Positions 16,797-25,916 are shown, counted from the first letter of the stretch. The stretch is DNA of 64,000 nt from JAABRB01 sp963735025 (GCA_963735025.1 CAVTJG010000011.1:186001-250000); one strand, 5' to 3'. Translations and numbers: made by a program. The notes: a model not told the origin generated them from the letters alone.

Positions 16797-19341
16797 ATGG
16801 CCCATACGAGTGTCTCGCAGTTTGCGGGCGAGCTGAAGGTGAAGCCGCAGGTGCTGCTCGAGCAGCTGCGCGCCGCCGGCGTGAACAAGAAGGTTGCGGA
16901 CGATCTGCTCAGCGAGCAGGACAAGACGAAGCTTCTCGAATACCTGCGCAAGTCGCACGGGGCGGGAGAGTCCAAGACCAAGATCACGCTGACCCGCAAG
17001 GAAACCAGCGCGATCCGCAAGGCGGATTCGAGCGGAAAGTCCCGCACGATTCAGGTGGAAGTGCGCAAGAAGCGGGTCTTCGTTAAGCGCGACGCCGCCG
17101 AGACCGCCGCGCCACCCGTACCCGAGGTTCCCGAGGCGCCGCCCGCGCCTGCGCCGGTGATCGACCAGCGCGAGACCGAGCTGCGCGAAGCGGAAAAGCG
17201 ACGCCAGGAAGAGCTGACCGCGCGCCAGGCTGCGGAACTTGCCGAGAAACAGGAACGTGAGCGCAAGCTTGCCGAGCAGCGCGAAGCCGAGCAGCGTGCC
17301 GCCGAAGCGGCGAAAGCGGCGGCTGCCGGGGCACAGCCGGCTCCCGGTGCGGACACGACTTTGCACAAGGCGAAGACTGCCGGTGCCGGCGCGGAGCGCA
17401 AGGCGAAGAAGCCCGTCAAGCAGGTGACCGTGTGGCGCGACGAAGGCGCCAAGCGCCGGACAATCAAGACACGGGGAGATACCGCCGGCGGCGGCGGCGG
17501 GTGGCACCAGCCGAAGGTTGCGCGGCATCGACCCGTCGCGAGCGAGCAGCAGCAACCCGCGTTCGTTCCGCCAGCCGAACCAGTCGTCCGCCACATCCCG
17601 GTTCCCGAGACGATCACCGTCGGTGAGCTGGCCCACAAGATGTCCGTCAAGGCCGCCGAGGTCATCAAGGTCCTGATCAAGCTCGGGCAGATGGTGACCA
17701 TCAACCAGGTCCTCGATCAGGAGACGGCGATGATCGTCGTCGAGGAGATGGGGCAGAAGGCCATTGCCGCGAAGATCGACCACCCGGAGGCCTATCTCGA
17801 CGAGGCACCGGAACAGGCCGAGGCAGCGCTCGAGCCACGCGCGCCGGTGGTGACGGTGATGGGGCACGTCGACCACGGCAAGACGTCGCTCCTGGACTAT
17901 ATCCGCCGCGCCAAGGTTGCCGCGGGCGAAGCGGGAGGCATCACGCAGCATATCGGCGCGTATCACGTCGAGACCCCCCGGGGAGTCGTGACGTTCCTCG
18001 ATACACCAGGCCACGAGGCTTTCACGGCGATGCGTGCGCGTGGTGCCAAGGTGACGGACATCGTGATCCTGGTCGTGGCAGCGGATGACGGGGTCATGCC
18101 GCAGACGATCGAGGCGATTCATCACGCCAAGGCGGGAAACGTTCCGATGGTCGTGGCGATCAACAAGATCGACAAGCCCGAGGCGAATGCGGACCGCGTG
18201 CGACAGGGGCTCGTCGCGCAAGGCGTGGTCCCGGAGGAGTACGGCGGCGACACCCCCTTCGTGTCGGTCTCGGCGAAGACCGGAGCCGGGTATCGACGCC
18301 CTGCTCGAGCAAGTGCTCCTGCAGGCGGAGGTCCTGGAGCTCAAGGCACCGGTCGATGCGCCCGCGAAAGGCATCGTGGTCGAGGCGCGCCTCGACAAGG
18401 GCCGCGGGCCGGTGGCGACCGTGCTCGTGCAATCCGGCACCCTGAAGCGCGGAGACATCGTGCTGGGCGGCGCGGCGTTCGGACGTGTGCGTGCGATGCT
18501 CGACGAGACCGGTCGCAACGTGCAGTCCGCAGGTCCGTCGATACCCGTCGAGATCCAGGGGCTTTCCGAAGTGCCGAACGCGGGCGAGGAGCTGGCCGCA
18601 CTCGGCGACGAGCGCAAGGCACGCGAGATCGCGCTCTTCCGCCAGGGCAAATTCCGGGACGTGAAGTTGGCCAAGAAGCAGGCCGCCAAGCTGGAGAATG
18701 TCTTCGAGAACATGGGCGAGGGTGAGGTCAAGATGCTCCCGCTGCTCATCAAGGCGGACGTGCAGGGCTCGCAGGAAGCGCTGTCGCACGCGTTGACCCG
18801 TCTCTCCACCGACGAGGTCAAGGTGAGTGTCGTCCACGCCGCGGTGGGGGGCATCACCGAATCCGACGTGAACCTCGCGCTCGCCTCCAACGCAGTAATC
18901 ATCGGCTTCAACACGCGGGCAGACGCGGCGGCCCGCAAGCTTGCGGAAAGCAATGGCGTCGACGTTCGCTATTACAACATCATCTACGAGGCAGTCGACG
19001 AGGTAAAAGCGGCGCTCTCGGGAATGCTTGCCCCCGAGAAGCGGGAGAACGTCCTCGGACTCGTCGAGATCCGCCAGGTATTCCGAATCTCGAAAGTAGG
19101 GACCGTTGCGGGCTGCTATGTCCTCGAAGGGCTCGTCCGGCGCAATGCGCGCGTCCGGCTGCTGCGCGATAACGTCGTGATCCATGATGGTGAGCTCGAC
19201 TCGCTGAAGCGCTTCAAGGACGACGTTCGCGAGGTGAAGGCCGGCTTCGAATGCGGCCTCTCGCTCAAGGGCAATGACGACATCGAGGTCGGCGACCAGC
19301 TCGAGGTCTATGAAGTCCAGGAGGTCGCCCGCACACTTTGA
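16797..19341 (+). CDS. infB: Translation initiation factor IF-2, interrupted by a 1-base insertion at about 18291
   Basis: IF-2 is the GTPase that places initiator tRNA on the 30S subunit. The N-terminal IF2N segment (VSQFAGELKVKPQVLLEQL), an Ala/Glu-rich linker, a second IF2N and the G domain (GHVDHGKTSLLD, DTPGHE, NKID) are read in the first frame. After SAKTGAG the frame breaks: the extra T at 18291 must be removed to read GIDALLEQVLLQ. The second frame continues through domains II-IV to the stop at 19341. The repaired length is about 847 residues. Because infB is essential and single copy, a sequence error is much more likely than a real mutation. Confidence 0.93.
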
Positions 19342-19371
19342 CACGGGTGTCGACCTTCCGATGGAACGAGA

Positions 19372-19740
19372 GTGAGAACCAGCCCCCGCGCCAAGCGGGT
19401 CGCCGACCAGATCCAGCGTGAGCTTGCCGAGATCCTGCGCGAGGAGTTGAAGGACCCGCGGGTGCGACTGGTGACGGTGACCGGCGTCGACGTGTCGGCG
19501 GATCTGGCACATGCGAAAGTCTTTTTCACGTCGCTGGTGGGCGAAGGCGAGCGTCAGGAGATCGCGGAGGGTCTTGGACGTGCTGCCGGGTTTCTGCGCA
19601 CCGCGCTCGGTCGGCGCATGCGCATCCACAACATTCCCGAGCTGCACTTCGTCCACGATGCGTCGGTCGAGGAGGGCGTGCGCCTGTCGCGCCTCATCGA
19701 CGCGGCGGTTGCGGAAAGCGGCGGATCCGACGCGGATTAG
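19372..19740 (+). CDS. rbfA: 30S ribosome-binding factor A
   Basis: RbfA is a small KH-type cold-adaptation factor that acts on the 5' helix of 16S rRNA during 30S maturation. The 122-residue sequence has the family pattern RVADQIQRELAEILREELKDPR, then VTVTGVDVSADLAHAKVFF and the C-terminal IPELHFVHDASVEEG. The start is GTG at 19372. It lies between infB and truB as in most proteobacteria. Confidence 0.95.
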   Translation: MRTSPRAKRVADQIQRELAEILREELKDPRVRLVTVTGVDVSADLAHAKVFFTSLVGEGERQEIAEGLGRAAGFLRTALGRRMRIHNIPELHFVHDASVEEGVRLSRLIDAAVAESGGSDAD

Positions 19741-19767
19741 CCCCGCGCCCCGAGGCGCGCTGATGCC

Positions 19768-20707
19768 ATGAAGCCCCGCAAGGCCTGGCGCGTGGTGAAC
19801 GGCGTGCTGCTCCTGGACAAGCCTCCCGGCGTGTCTTCCAACCGCGCGCTCCAGTCCGTGCGCCGGATCTTTGGCGCCGCAAAGGCGGGCCACACCGGGA
19901 CACTCGATCCGTGCGCAACGGGACTGCTCGTCGTGCTGTTCGGCGAGGCAACCAAGTTTGCCGGCGCGCTGCTCGGAGCGGACAAGATCTACGATGCCAC
20001 GGTACGCCTGGGTGTGACGACGAGCACGGGAGACGCGGAAGGCGAAGTTCTTGTCAACCTGCGACCCTGACGTGTCGCGCGAAGCAGTTGATCGGGTAGT
20101 GGCGTCGTTCGTCGGCGAAATCGACCAGGTCCCACCGCGGCACTCGGCGCTCAAGAAAGACGGCAAGCCCTACTATGTGTATGCCCGGGCTGGGCAGGAA
20201 ATCGAACGCCAGCCTCGCAAGATAGCCGTGTATCGACTCGACGTTCGATCGTTCGGCGGGCGGACCGTCGAGCTCGAGGCACACGTCGGGACGGGAACCT
20301 ACGTGCGTACCCTCGCCGAGGACATCGGCGCGAAGCTGGGTTGCGGCGGGCATCTCGCAGCGCTGCGGCGGACGCAAGTCGGGTCGTTCCGTCTTGCCGA
20401 TGCGCTGACGCTGGCCGATCTCGAAGCCATGGCGCCTGACGCCTTGATCGGATCGCTGCGGGCCACGGACGAGCTCCTCGACGGGCTGCCGCAGATCGGG
20501 CTCTCGCACGAGGCGTCCCTCCGATTCACGCAGGGTCAGGCGGTCGAACATTCGGCGGGTGATATCCAGGGGCATGTGCGCGTCTATGGACGCGACAGGG
20601 TGTTTCTGGGCCGCGGGCGGGTGATGGACGGCCGGTTGCATCCCGACCGGTTGGTCGTGGGAGTCGCAGGTCGCAAGGAGTCCGATCCGCCTTGTGGAAC
20701 CCCTTGA
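19768..20707 (+). CDS. truB: tRNA pseudouridine-55 synthase, interrupted by a 1-base insertion near 20056
   Basis: TruB makes pseudouridine 55 in the T loop of tRNAs. The first frame gives the N-terminal part with GVLLLDKPPGVSSN and the catalytic motif GHTGTLDPCATGLL (Asp nucleophile), then hits a stop at 20070. One extra A at 20056/20057 explains it: without it the frame reads VTCDPDVSREAVDRVV and runs on through PRHSALKKDGKPYYVYAR and the PUA-like C-terminus to 20707. The repaired length is about 312 residues, normal for the family. Single-base sequence error is the favoured cause. Confidence 0.92.
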
Positions 20708-20721
20708 ACACAGTGTAAAAT
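20692..20721 (+). promoter_or_regulatory. Putative rpsO promoter
   Basis: TTGTGG (20692-20697) and TAAAAT (20716-20721), spacer 18 bases, overlap the end of truB. The predicted transcript has a leader of about 100 bases before rpsO; this leader holds two copies of CCGCTTTGATC (at 20746 and 20761). Confidence 0.5.
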
Positions 20722-20829
20722 CTGCGGTTTTCGAACTTTGATCCCGCTTTGATCGTTAAACCCGCTTTGATCCTGAATGCGCGGGAAGACCGCTGCGAAA
20801 CCGGAAAATTTACGGAAGAGAGCCAGTTA

Positions 20830-21099
20830 ATGTCCATCACCACCGCCGAGACGGCGAAGATCATCGACGCGCATCAGCGCAAGCCGGGTGACACCGGCTC
20901 ACCGTCAGTACAGATCGCACTGCTCACCGCCCGGATCAACGGGCTGGCCGATCATTTCAAGGCAAACGTCAAGGATCACCATTCGCGACGCGGGCTGCTC
21001 AGGATGGTGAGTCAGCGCCGCAGGATGCTGGATTACCTGAAGCGCACCGATCTGGACAACTATCGCAAGCTGATCGGGCAGCTTGGACTGCGCAAGTGA
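20830..21099 (+). CDS. rpsO: 30S ribosomal protein S15
   Basis: S15 binds the central domain of 16S rRNA. From ATG 20830 the protein is exactly 89 residues, the standard length, with DTGSPSVQIALLTARIN, HSRRGLLRMVSQRRRMLDYL and a YRKLIGQLGLRK end. An upstream in-frame ATG at 20749 would add 27 unrelated residues and is rejected. The long leader before the start is where S15 autoregulation acts in other bacteria. It is followed by a terminator and then pnp, the usual order. Confidence 0.96.
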   Translation: MSITTAETAKIIDAHQRKPGDTGSPSVQIALLTARINGLADHFKANVKDHHSRRGLLRMVSQRRRMLDYLKRTDLDNYRKLIGQLGLRK

Positions 21100-21117
21100 G
21101 TTCCCGGAACGTCCACA

Positions 21118-21145
21118 CGGCCCTGCCGGTGGGCGTTTTTCTTTT
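21118..21145 (+). terminator. Intrinsic terminator after rpsO
   Basis: A GCCC/GGGC stem (extendable to CGgCCC/GGGCG with one bulge) with a 7-base loop is followed by GTTTTTCTTTT. It separates rpsO from pnp and may allow partial readthrough. Confidence 0.65.
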
Positions 21146-21231
21146 CACTGTCTACCCGCCCCGCTTCCTCCGCTAGGGTCGTGACACCGGCATCGGCCGG
21201 CCGTCGCCGTGGCGGTCATTGAGCAAAGGAG

Positions 21232-23346
21232 ATGGCGTTGAACCCCATCCGCAAGACATTCGCATTCGGCGCCCACCAGGCCACGCTGGAGACTGGCGAG
21301 ATTGCCCGGCAGGCCTCGGGTGCCGTCCTCGTCACCGTTGACGATACGATCGTGCTGTGCACCGTCGTAGGCTCCAAGTCGCCGCGCCCCGGCGCGGACT
21401 TTCTTCCGCTGACGGTCGATTACGCAGAGAAGTTCTACGCCGCGGGGCGAATCCCCGGTGGATTCTTCAAGCGCGAAGGCCGGCCGACGGAGAAGGAGAT
21501 TCTGACCTCCCGCCTGATCGACCGCCCGATCCGACCGCTGTTTCCGGACGGCTTCTATCACGAGGTGCAGGTCGTCGCGACCGTGCTTTCGCTCAACCCG
21601 GAAGTGGATTCCGACATTCCCGCCATGATCGGGGTGTCCGCCGCGCTCACGCTCGCGGGCCTTCCGTTCAACGGGCCCATCGGCGCCGCACGCGTCGGCT
21701 ATGTGGACGGCCAGTATGTCCTCAACCCTAGCGCGACCCAGATGCTCGAGAGCAAGCTGAATCTAGTGGTTGCCGGCACCGAGCACGCCGTGCTCATGGT
21801 CGAGTCCGAGGCGAACGAGCTCTCCGAAGAGGTGATGCTCGGCGCGGTGGTGTTCGGTCACCAGCAGATGCAGGCGGCCATCCAGGCGATCAACGAGCTT
21901 GCCGATGTCGCTGCCAAGCCGGCGTGGACGTGGCAGGCGCCGGCCAAGGATCAAACGCTACTCGAAAAAGTCACCGAGCTCGCTCAGGCCGATTTGCGCG
22001 AGGCGTTCGCGGTGAAGCAGAAGCAGGCGCGCCAGCAGCGGCTCGCGGAGATTCAGGCGCGGGTCCTGGAAGCCGTGGGGCAGGGCAGCGAGACACCTCC
22101 GGATTCGAACGCGGTGAAGGATATTCTTTTCGATCTCGAGGCCAAGATCGTCCGCTCGCAGATCCTGGATGGGGAACCCCGTATCGACGGCCGGGATACC
22201 CGCACCGTGCGACCCATCTCGATTCGAGTCGGTGTGCTGCCACGGGCACACGGATCCGCGCTCTTCACGCGCGGCGAAACGCAGGCGCTCGTGACGACGA
22301 CGCTCGGCACGGGCCGCGACTCGCAGATCATCGACGCCATCGCGGGCGAGTATCGCGAGCAATTCATGCTCCAGTACAACATGCCTCCCTACGCGACCGG
22401 CGAGACCGGGCGCATGGGAACGCCCAAGCGCCGCGAGGTCGGTCACGGACGCCTCGCCAAGCGCGCCCTGCTGGCGGTGCTGCCGTCCGCTGAGGAGTTC
22501 TCCTACGCGATCCGCGTGGTATCCGAAGTCACCGAATCGAACGGCTCGAGCTCGATGGCCTCGGTGTGCGGCGGAAGTCTCGCGCTCATGGATGCAGGCG
22601 TCCCGCTCAAAGCGCACGTGGCCGGCATCGCGATGGGTCTCATCAAGGAAGGCAATCGTTTCGCGGTGCTGACCGACATCCTCGGCGACGAGGACCACCT
22701 GGGCGACATGGACTTCAAGGTGGCCGGAACCGAGCAGGGCCTGACTGCGTTGCAGATGGACATCAAGATCGAGGGCATCACCAAGGAGATCATGCAGGTG
22801 GCGCTGGCCCAGGCGGGCGAGGCCCGCATGCAGATTCTTCGCCAGATGCGCGAGTCTCTCGAGACCTCCCGCACCGAGATCTCCAGCTACGCGCCGCGCA
22901 TCTTCAAGATCAAGATCAACCCCGAGAAGATTCGCGACGTCATCGGCAAGGGCGGCATTGTCATTCGCGGGCTCCAGGAAGAGACGGGAACGACGATCGA
23001 GATCGGCGACGACGGCGTGATCAGCATCGCATGCATCAGCGCCGAAGGTGGCGAGGCGGCCAAGCGCCGGATCGAGGAGATCACCCAGGAGGTCGAAGTC
23101 GGGCGGATCTACGACGGCACGGTGCTCAAGCTGCTGGACTTCGGCGCGATCGTGCAGGTCCTGCCAGGCAAGGACGGACTGCTGCACATCTCCCAGATCA
23201 GCCAGCAGCGCGTCAACAGTGTCGCGGACTTCCTGAAGGAAGGCCAGGCCGTCAAAGTGAAAGTCCTCGAGGCCGACGAGAAGGGCCGCCTGCGGCTCTC
23301 GATGAAGGCCATCACCGAAGCCGAGGCGACCGCGTCGGCGCAGTAA
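21232..23346 (+). CDS. pnp: Polyribonucleotide nucleotidyltransferase (PNPase)
   Basis: PNPase degrades RNA 3'-5' by phosphorolysis and is part of the degradosome. The 704-residue protein has two RNase PH-like domains (first about 1-220, second from about 310 with RAHGSALFTRGETQ), an all-alpha linker, a KH domain (INPEKIRDVIGKGGIVIRGL) and a C-terminal S1 domain (GRIYDGTVLKLLDFGAIV). The start follows GGAG at good distance. A strong terminator lies just after the stop. Confidence 0.97.
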   Translation: MALNPIRKTFAFGAHQATLETGEIARQASGAVLVTVDDTIVLCTVVGSKSPRPGADFLPLTVDYAEKFYAAGRIPGGFFKREGRPTEKEILTSRLIDRPIRPLFPDGFYHEVQVVATVLSLNPEVDSDIPAMIGVSAALTLAGLPFNGPIGAARVGYVDGQYVLNPSATQMLESKLNLVVAGTEHAVLMVESEANELSEEVMLGAVVFGHQQMQAAIQAINELADVAAKPAWTWQAPAKDQTLLEKVTELAQADLREAFAVKQKQARQQRLAEIQARVLEAVGQGSETPPDSNAVKDILFDLEAKIVRSQILDGEPRIDGRDTRTVRPISIRVGVLPRAHGSALFTRGETQALVTTTLGTGRDSQIIDAIAGEYREQFMLQYNMPPYATGETGRMGTPKRREVGHGRLAKRALLAVLPSAEEFSYAIRVVSEVTESNGSSSMASVCGGSLALMDAGVPLKAHVAGIAMGLIKEGNRFAVLTDILGDEDHLGDMDFKVAGTEQGLTALQMDIKIEGITKEIMQVALAQAGEARMQILRQMRESLETSRTEISSYAPRIFKIKINPEKIRDVIGKGGIVIRGLQEETGTTIEIGDDGVISIACISAEGGEAAKRRIEEITQEVEVGRIYDGTVLKLLDFGAIVQVLPGKDGLLHISQISQQRVNSVADFLKEGQAVKVKVLEADEKGRLRLSMKAITEAEATASAQ

Positions 23347-23366
23347 CGCACGCGACCTGTCGCGAC

Positions 23367-23400
23367 GAGAAAGGGGCGCCTGGCGCCCCTTTCTCGTTTC
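23367..23400 (+). terminator. Intrinsic terminator of pnp
   Basis: GAGAAAGGGGCGCC and GGCGCCCCTTTCTC form a 14-bp perfect stem around a single T. The descending arm ends CCCCTTTCTCGTTTC, giving a T-rich tail. It ends the rimP-to-pnp block. Confidence 0.75.
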
Positions 23401-23402
23401 GG

Positions 23403-23497
23403 TACGTCATTCCCGCGAAAGCGGGAATTCACTTTCGGCATGTGCAGGGAGATTCTGGATCCCCGCTTTCGCACCTCCAGCGCTCTCGGGGATGATC
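23403..23497. repeat. Inverted dispersed repeat (dRS3/REP-like) between pnp and dksA
   Basis: The left arm carries GTCATTCCCGCGAAAGCGGG followed by AATTC. The right arm carries GATTCTGGATCCCCGCTTTCGC and ends CGGGGATGATCGG, so the unit is an imperfect inverted repeat of about 95 bases. A half-copy is at 7130-7152. It lies between convergent genes, the usual location of such non-coding repeats. Confidence 0.6.
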
Positions 23498-23513
23498 GGC
23501 GCTTACGCGCCGA

Positions 23514-23939
23514 TCACTTCGCTGTCTGGCGCTCGCGGATCTCGTCGAGGGTCTTGCAATCGATGCAAAGCGACGCAGTTGGCCTGGCAGTCAGACGCCC
23601 CAACCCGATTTCGGCCCCGCAGCTGTCGCAGTACCCGTACTCCTCGGCGTCGATCTTGGCGATCGTCTCGTTGATCTTCTTGATGAGCTTGCGCTCGCGG
23701 TCGCGATTGCGCAGCTCGAGCGTCATGTCTGACTCCTGAGTGGCGCGATCGTTGGGATCGGCGAAGATCGTGGCCTCGTCCTGCATCGTGTGGACTGTCC
23801 GCTCGATATCGGCGGAGAGCTCTTCCCTGAGCTCTTCCAGCATCTCGCGGAAATACGTCCGCTGCGGGGCGCTCATGTATTGCTCGCCCTTCTTGGGCAC
23901 GTATGGTGCGACGGTCTTGCGCAGAGTTTCGGTGGGCAT
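23514..23939 (-). CDS. dksA: RNA polymerase-binding transcription factor DksA
   Basis: DksA enters the RNA polymerase secondary channel and works with ppGpp in the stringent response. From the ATG at 23939 the protein is 141 residues with a coiled-coil domain (AQ..REMLEELREEL region, with DPNDRATQESD at the tip) and a C4 zinc finger, CDSC...CIDC, spaced 17 residues apart. Reading could extend further upstream, but that stretch crosses tRNA genes and is not coding. AGAAGGAA precedes the ATG. The promoter region is divergent from the tRNA cluster. Confidence 0.94.
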   Translation of the reverse strand: MPTETLRKTVAPYVPKKGEQYMSAPQRTYFREMLEELREELSADIERTVHTMQDEATIFADPNDRATQESDMTLELRNRDRERKLIKKINETIAKIDAEEYGYCDSCGAEIGLGRLTARPTASLCIDCKTLDEIRERQTAK

Positions 23940-24028
23940 GTTGCGCTGCGTTCCTTCTAGAAGAAGGCGGTTTGATACCAGAAATAGGGGGGCGGAGCAA
24001 GCGAAAAAGTGCCCTAACTTCAGCAGGT

Positions 24029-24057
24029 TTGACCATGTCGTGGCCGCCGCGTAAACT
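24029..24057 (+). promoter_or_regulatory. Sigma-70 promoter of the tRNA cluster
   Basis: TTGACC (24029-24034) and TAAACT (24052-24057) are 17 bases apart. The predicted start near 24064 is a few bases before tRNA-Pro. The dksA gene runs the opposite way. Confidence 0.7.
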
Positions 24058-24067
24058 ACGTCGCCCG

Positions 24068-24144
<77 letters not shown>

Positions 24145-24199
24145 GTTCGATGCGGCCTGCACGTTACGAAGGTACTGCGGGCTGCCGACGCGCACGGAC

Positions 24200-24276
24200 G
24201 TGCCCGTAGCTCAACCGGATAGAGCATCAGCCTTCTAAGCTGACGGTTGTGGGTTCGAGTCCCTCCGGGCACGCCA
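24200..24276 (+). tRNA. tRNA-Arg (anticodon TCT)
   Basis: The 77-base gene has acceptor arms GTGCCCG/CGGGCAC, discriminator G and encoded CCA. The anticodon loop CTTCTAA gives TCT, which reads the rare AGA/AGG codons. The D-loop and the T-arm GTGGGTTCGAGTCCC are normal. Confidence 0.97.
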
Positions 24277-24311
24277 GATTGTTCGTTCTGATCACGTTCG
24301 CTCTGATCGAT

Positions 24312-24387
24312 GGTGGCGGTAGCTCAAAGGTAGAGTCCCGGATTGTGATTCCGGTTGTTGTGGGTTCGAGTCCCATCCGCCACCCCA
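24312..24387 (+). tRNA. tRNA-His (anticodon GTG)
   Basis: The acceptor arm is GTGGCGG/CCGCCAC, with C73, encoded CCA and an extra G at -1 (24312), the histidine identity feature. The anticodon loop TTGTGAT gives GTG. The last seven bases also take part in a downstream hairpin. Confidence 0.97.
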
Positions 24388-24421
24388 TTTCACTCACCGC
24401 TACGCGGTGAGCCATGGGGTG
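24381..24421 (+). terminator. Hairpin overlapping the 3' end of tRNA-His
   Basis: CTCACCGC and GCGGTGAG form an 8-bp stem with a TAC loop. Outside it, CACCCCAT (the last seven bases of tRNA-His and the next T) pairs with ATGGGGTG at 24414-24421. It probably acts in termination or 3' processing. No T-tract follows. Confidence 0.5.
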
Positions 24422-24783
24422 CCCTCCAAAGGTTTAACGAACAAGGGGGACCCCCTTGTATATCCCCCCGCGACAATGGCATGCGCGTGTAGTCGCTCCG
24501 GGAACGCCCGTTCTCCGTTCCGTGCTTGCGACTGGTCATAGACGTACCAGCGAACCCTGCAGCGGAGCGCCCGACGATCGTCGCGGCCCTCGATCTCGCG
24601 ATCACAGGCATCTGACCTCCGCGAACCAGTCGCTTATCTGCAACGCATAGAATCGCGCGCGCAACTGCGAGCGCGTATGACGCGTATGAAACTGCGAGCG
24701 CGTATGATCGTGGTCCGCGAGCGGGGCGCGACACTCAGCCACCGGGCGCGCATCGCCCCGTCGATGCGCGCAGGGAGACAGAC
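24422..24783. other. Intergenic stretch with palindrome and direct repeats, no gene seen
   Basis: No reading frame here resembles a known protein. It holds a palindrome ACAAGGGGG-A-CCCCCTTGT (24441-24459) followed by TATATCCCCCC. It also holds an 18-base direct repeat AACTGCGAGCGCGTATGA at 24663-24680 and 24690-24707. The second half is the upstream region of the cyclase gene, with GGGAGACAGAC as ribosome binding site; no clear promoter is seen. Confidence 0.5.
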
Positions 24784-25875
24784 ATGACCCGATCCTTCGT
24801 CACATTGCTCGCCGCCGGTGCAATGTCGGTCGCAGTACCTGCCATCGCCGAGCTGCCGGGACAATCCCAGGCGGTCGAGCGCTCGCGCGCGCTCGTGCCG
24901 TCGCCGCCGTGGCCCGCGGGCGACGAGCGCGGGATGGCGAACGCGCTTGGAGCCGGGACCTGGCAGCGCTGCGCCTTTCACCTGAGCCAGCCCCAGGCGC
25001 GAGCGTACGACGTGTCGCACGAGCGCTCGAACACGATGCCGCTCTCGCCCTTCGGCGTGCCGCTCAAGTACAACTACCGCCCGACCGTCGGCATCCCGGG
25101 CACCAAGCACGCGTTCAATGGCGAGGAGGTCGTGAGCGGCGAACCTGGTGCGCAGGGCACCCAGATGGATGCGATCGGGCATTTCGCATTCTTCGACGAG
25201 CCATGGGATGGCAAGTCGCCATTTCCCGCCGACAAGGCGACCTACTACGGGGGCTACAAGCAATCCGACGTTAAGCCAACTCCTGATACGCCACTTCGCA
25301 AGCTCGGCATCGAGAAGGTGCCGCCGATCATCACGAGCGCAATCGTGCTGGACGCAAAGTCACACCTGGGCGGAGGCCAGCCGATGAAGCCCGGCCAGCT
25401 GGTCACCGCAAAGGATATCGAGGACATGATCGCGAAGCAGGGCCTCGCCTGGCGCGGGTTGCTGCCGGGCGATGTGCTCTACATCTACACCGGGTGGGGA
25501 GACTACTGGGCGGATCCCGACACGGAGAAGTTCTACTACACGAAGGGCCCAGGTCTATCCCTCGACGCTGCCGAGTACATCCAGCAGAAGCGCATCGTCC
25601 TGATCGCGCTGGACAATCCCTTCACGGACCCCGTGAACGAGGGTCAGCTGCAAGGCAAGGCTCCGCCGCCCAAGGGCACGCCGCCGGCAATGCCGTTTGT
25701 CATCCACCACCACAACCTGGCAGTGGCGGGCATTCACCAGATCCAGAACGCCGACCTGGGTGAGCTCGCGCGCGACCGGGTGTGGACTTCGTGCACGATC
25801 ATCCTCCCGCTTCGCTCGCGAGGCGGCGCGGGCTCCCCCGTGAGGCCCGTGGCGATCGGCGCGCCGAACCAGTGA
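24784..25875 (+). CDS. Exported cyclase-family (kynurenine formamidase-like) hydrolase
   Basis: This 363-residue member of the bacterial cyclase/formamidase superfamily has a signal peptide (MTRSFVTLLAAGAMSVAVPAIA) indicating periplasmic location. The metal motif of the superfamily (HxGTHxDxxxH) appears as AQGTQMDAIGH, keeping Asp and the last His but with Gln in place of the second His, a variant seen in a subgroup of these proteins. Further conserved parts are GDVLYIYTGWGDYW and the late HHHNLAVAGIHQIQNADL. Substrate is unknown: amide, lactone or cyclic compounds are possible. It is convergent with the MFS gene. Confidence 0.82.
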   Translation: MTRSFVTLLAAGAMSVAVPAIAELPGQSQAVERSRALVPSPPWPAGDERGMANALGAGTWQRCAFHLSQPQARAYDVSHERSNTMPLSPFGVPLKYNYRPTVGIPGTKHAFNGEEVVSGEPGAQGTQMDAIGHFAFFDEPWDGKSPFPADKATYYGGYKQSDVKPTPDTPLRKLGIEKVPPIITSAIVLDAKSHLGGGQPMKPGQLVTAKDIEDMIAKQGLAWRGLLPGDVLYIYTGWGDYWADPDTEKFYYTKGPGLSLDAAEYIQQKRIVLIALDNPFTDPVNEGQLQGKAPPPKGTPPAMPFVIHHHNLAVAGIHQIQNADLGELARDRVWTSCTIILPLRSRGGAGSPVRPVAIGAPNQ

Positions 25876-25916
25876 CGCGGCGAGGTTCGCCGGCGCATGG
25901 TGCGTGGCGCATACCC

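Noticed and set aside
16464..18953. An 829-codon open frame antisense to infB
   Set aside because: It is a high-GC shadow of infB, has no recognisable protein family and a repetitive composition; infB is unambiguous.
18160..20166. A 668-codon antisense open frame over infB, rbfA and truB
   Set aside because: It crosses three real genes and shows no domain; typical high-GC antisense openness.
23440..23739. Small plus-strand frame after pnp
   Set aside because: It runs over the dispersed repeat and antisense to dksA; no coding signal.
24390..24734. Minus-strand frame of 114 codons after the tRNAs
   Set aside because: It has a repeat-derived sequence (SYALAVSYASYALAVAR) from the direct repeats, no family and no ribosome binding site.
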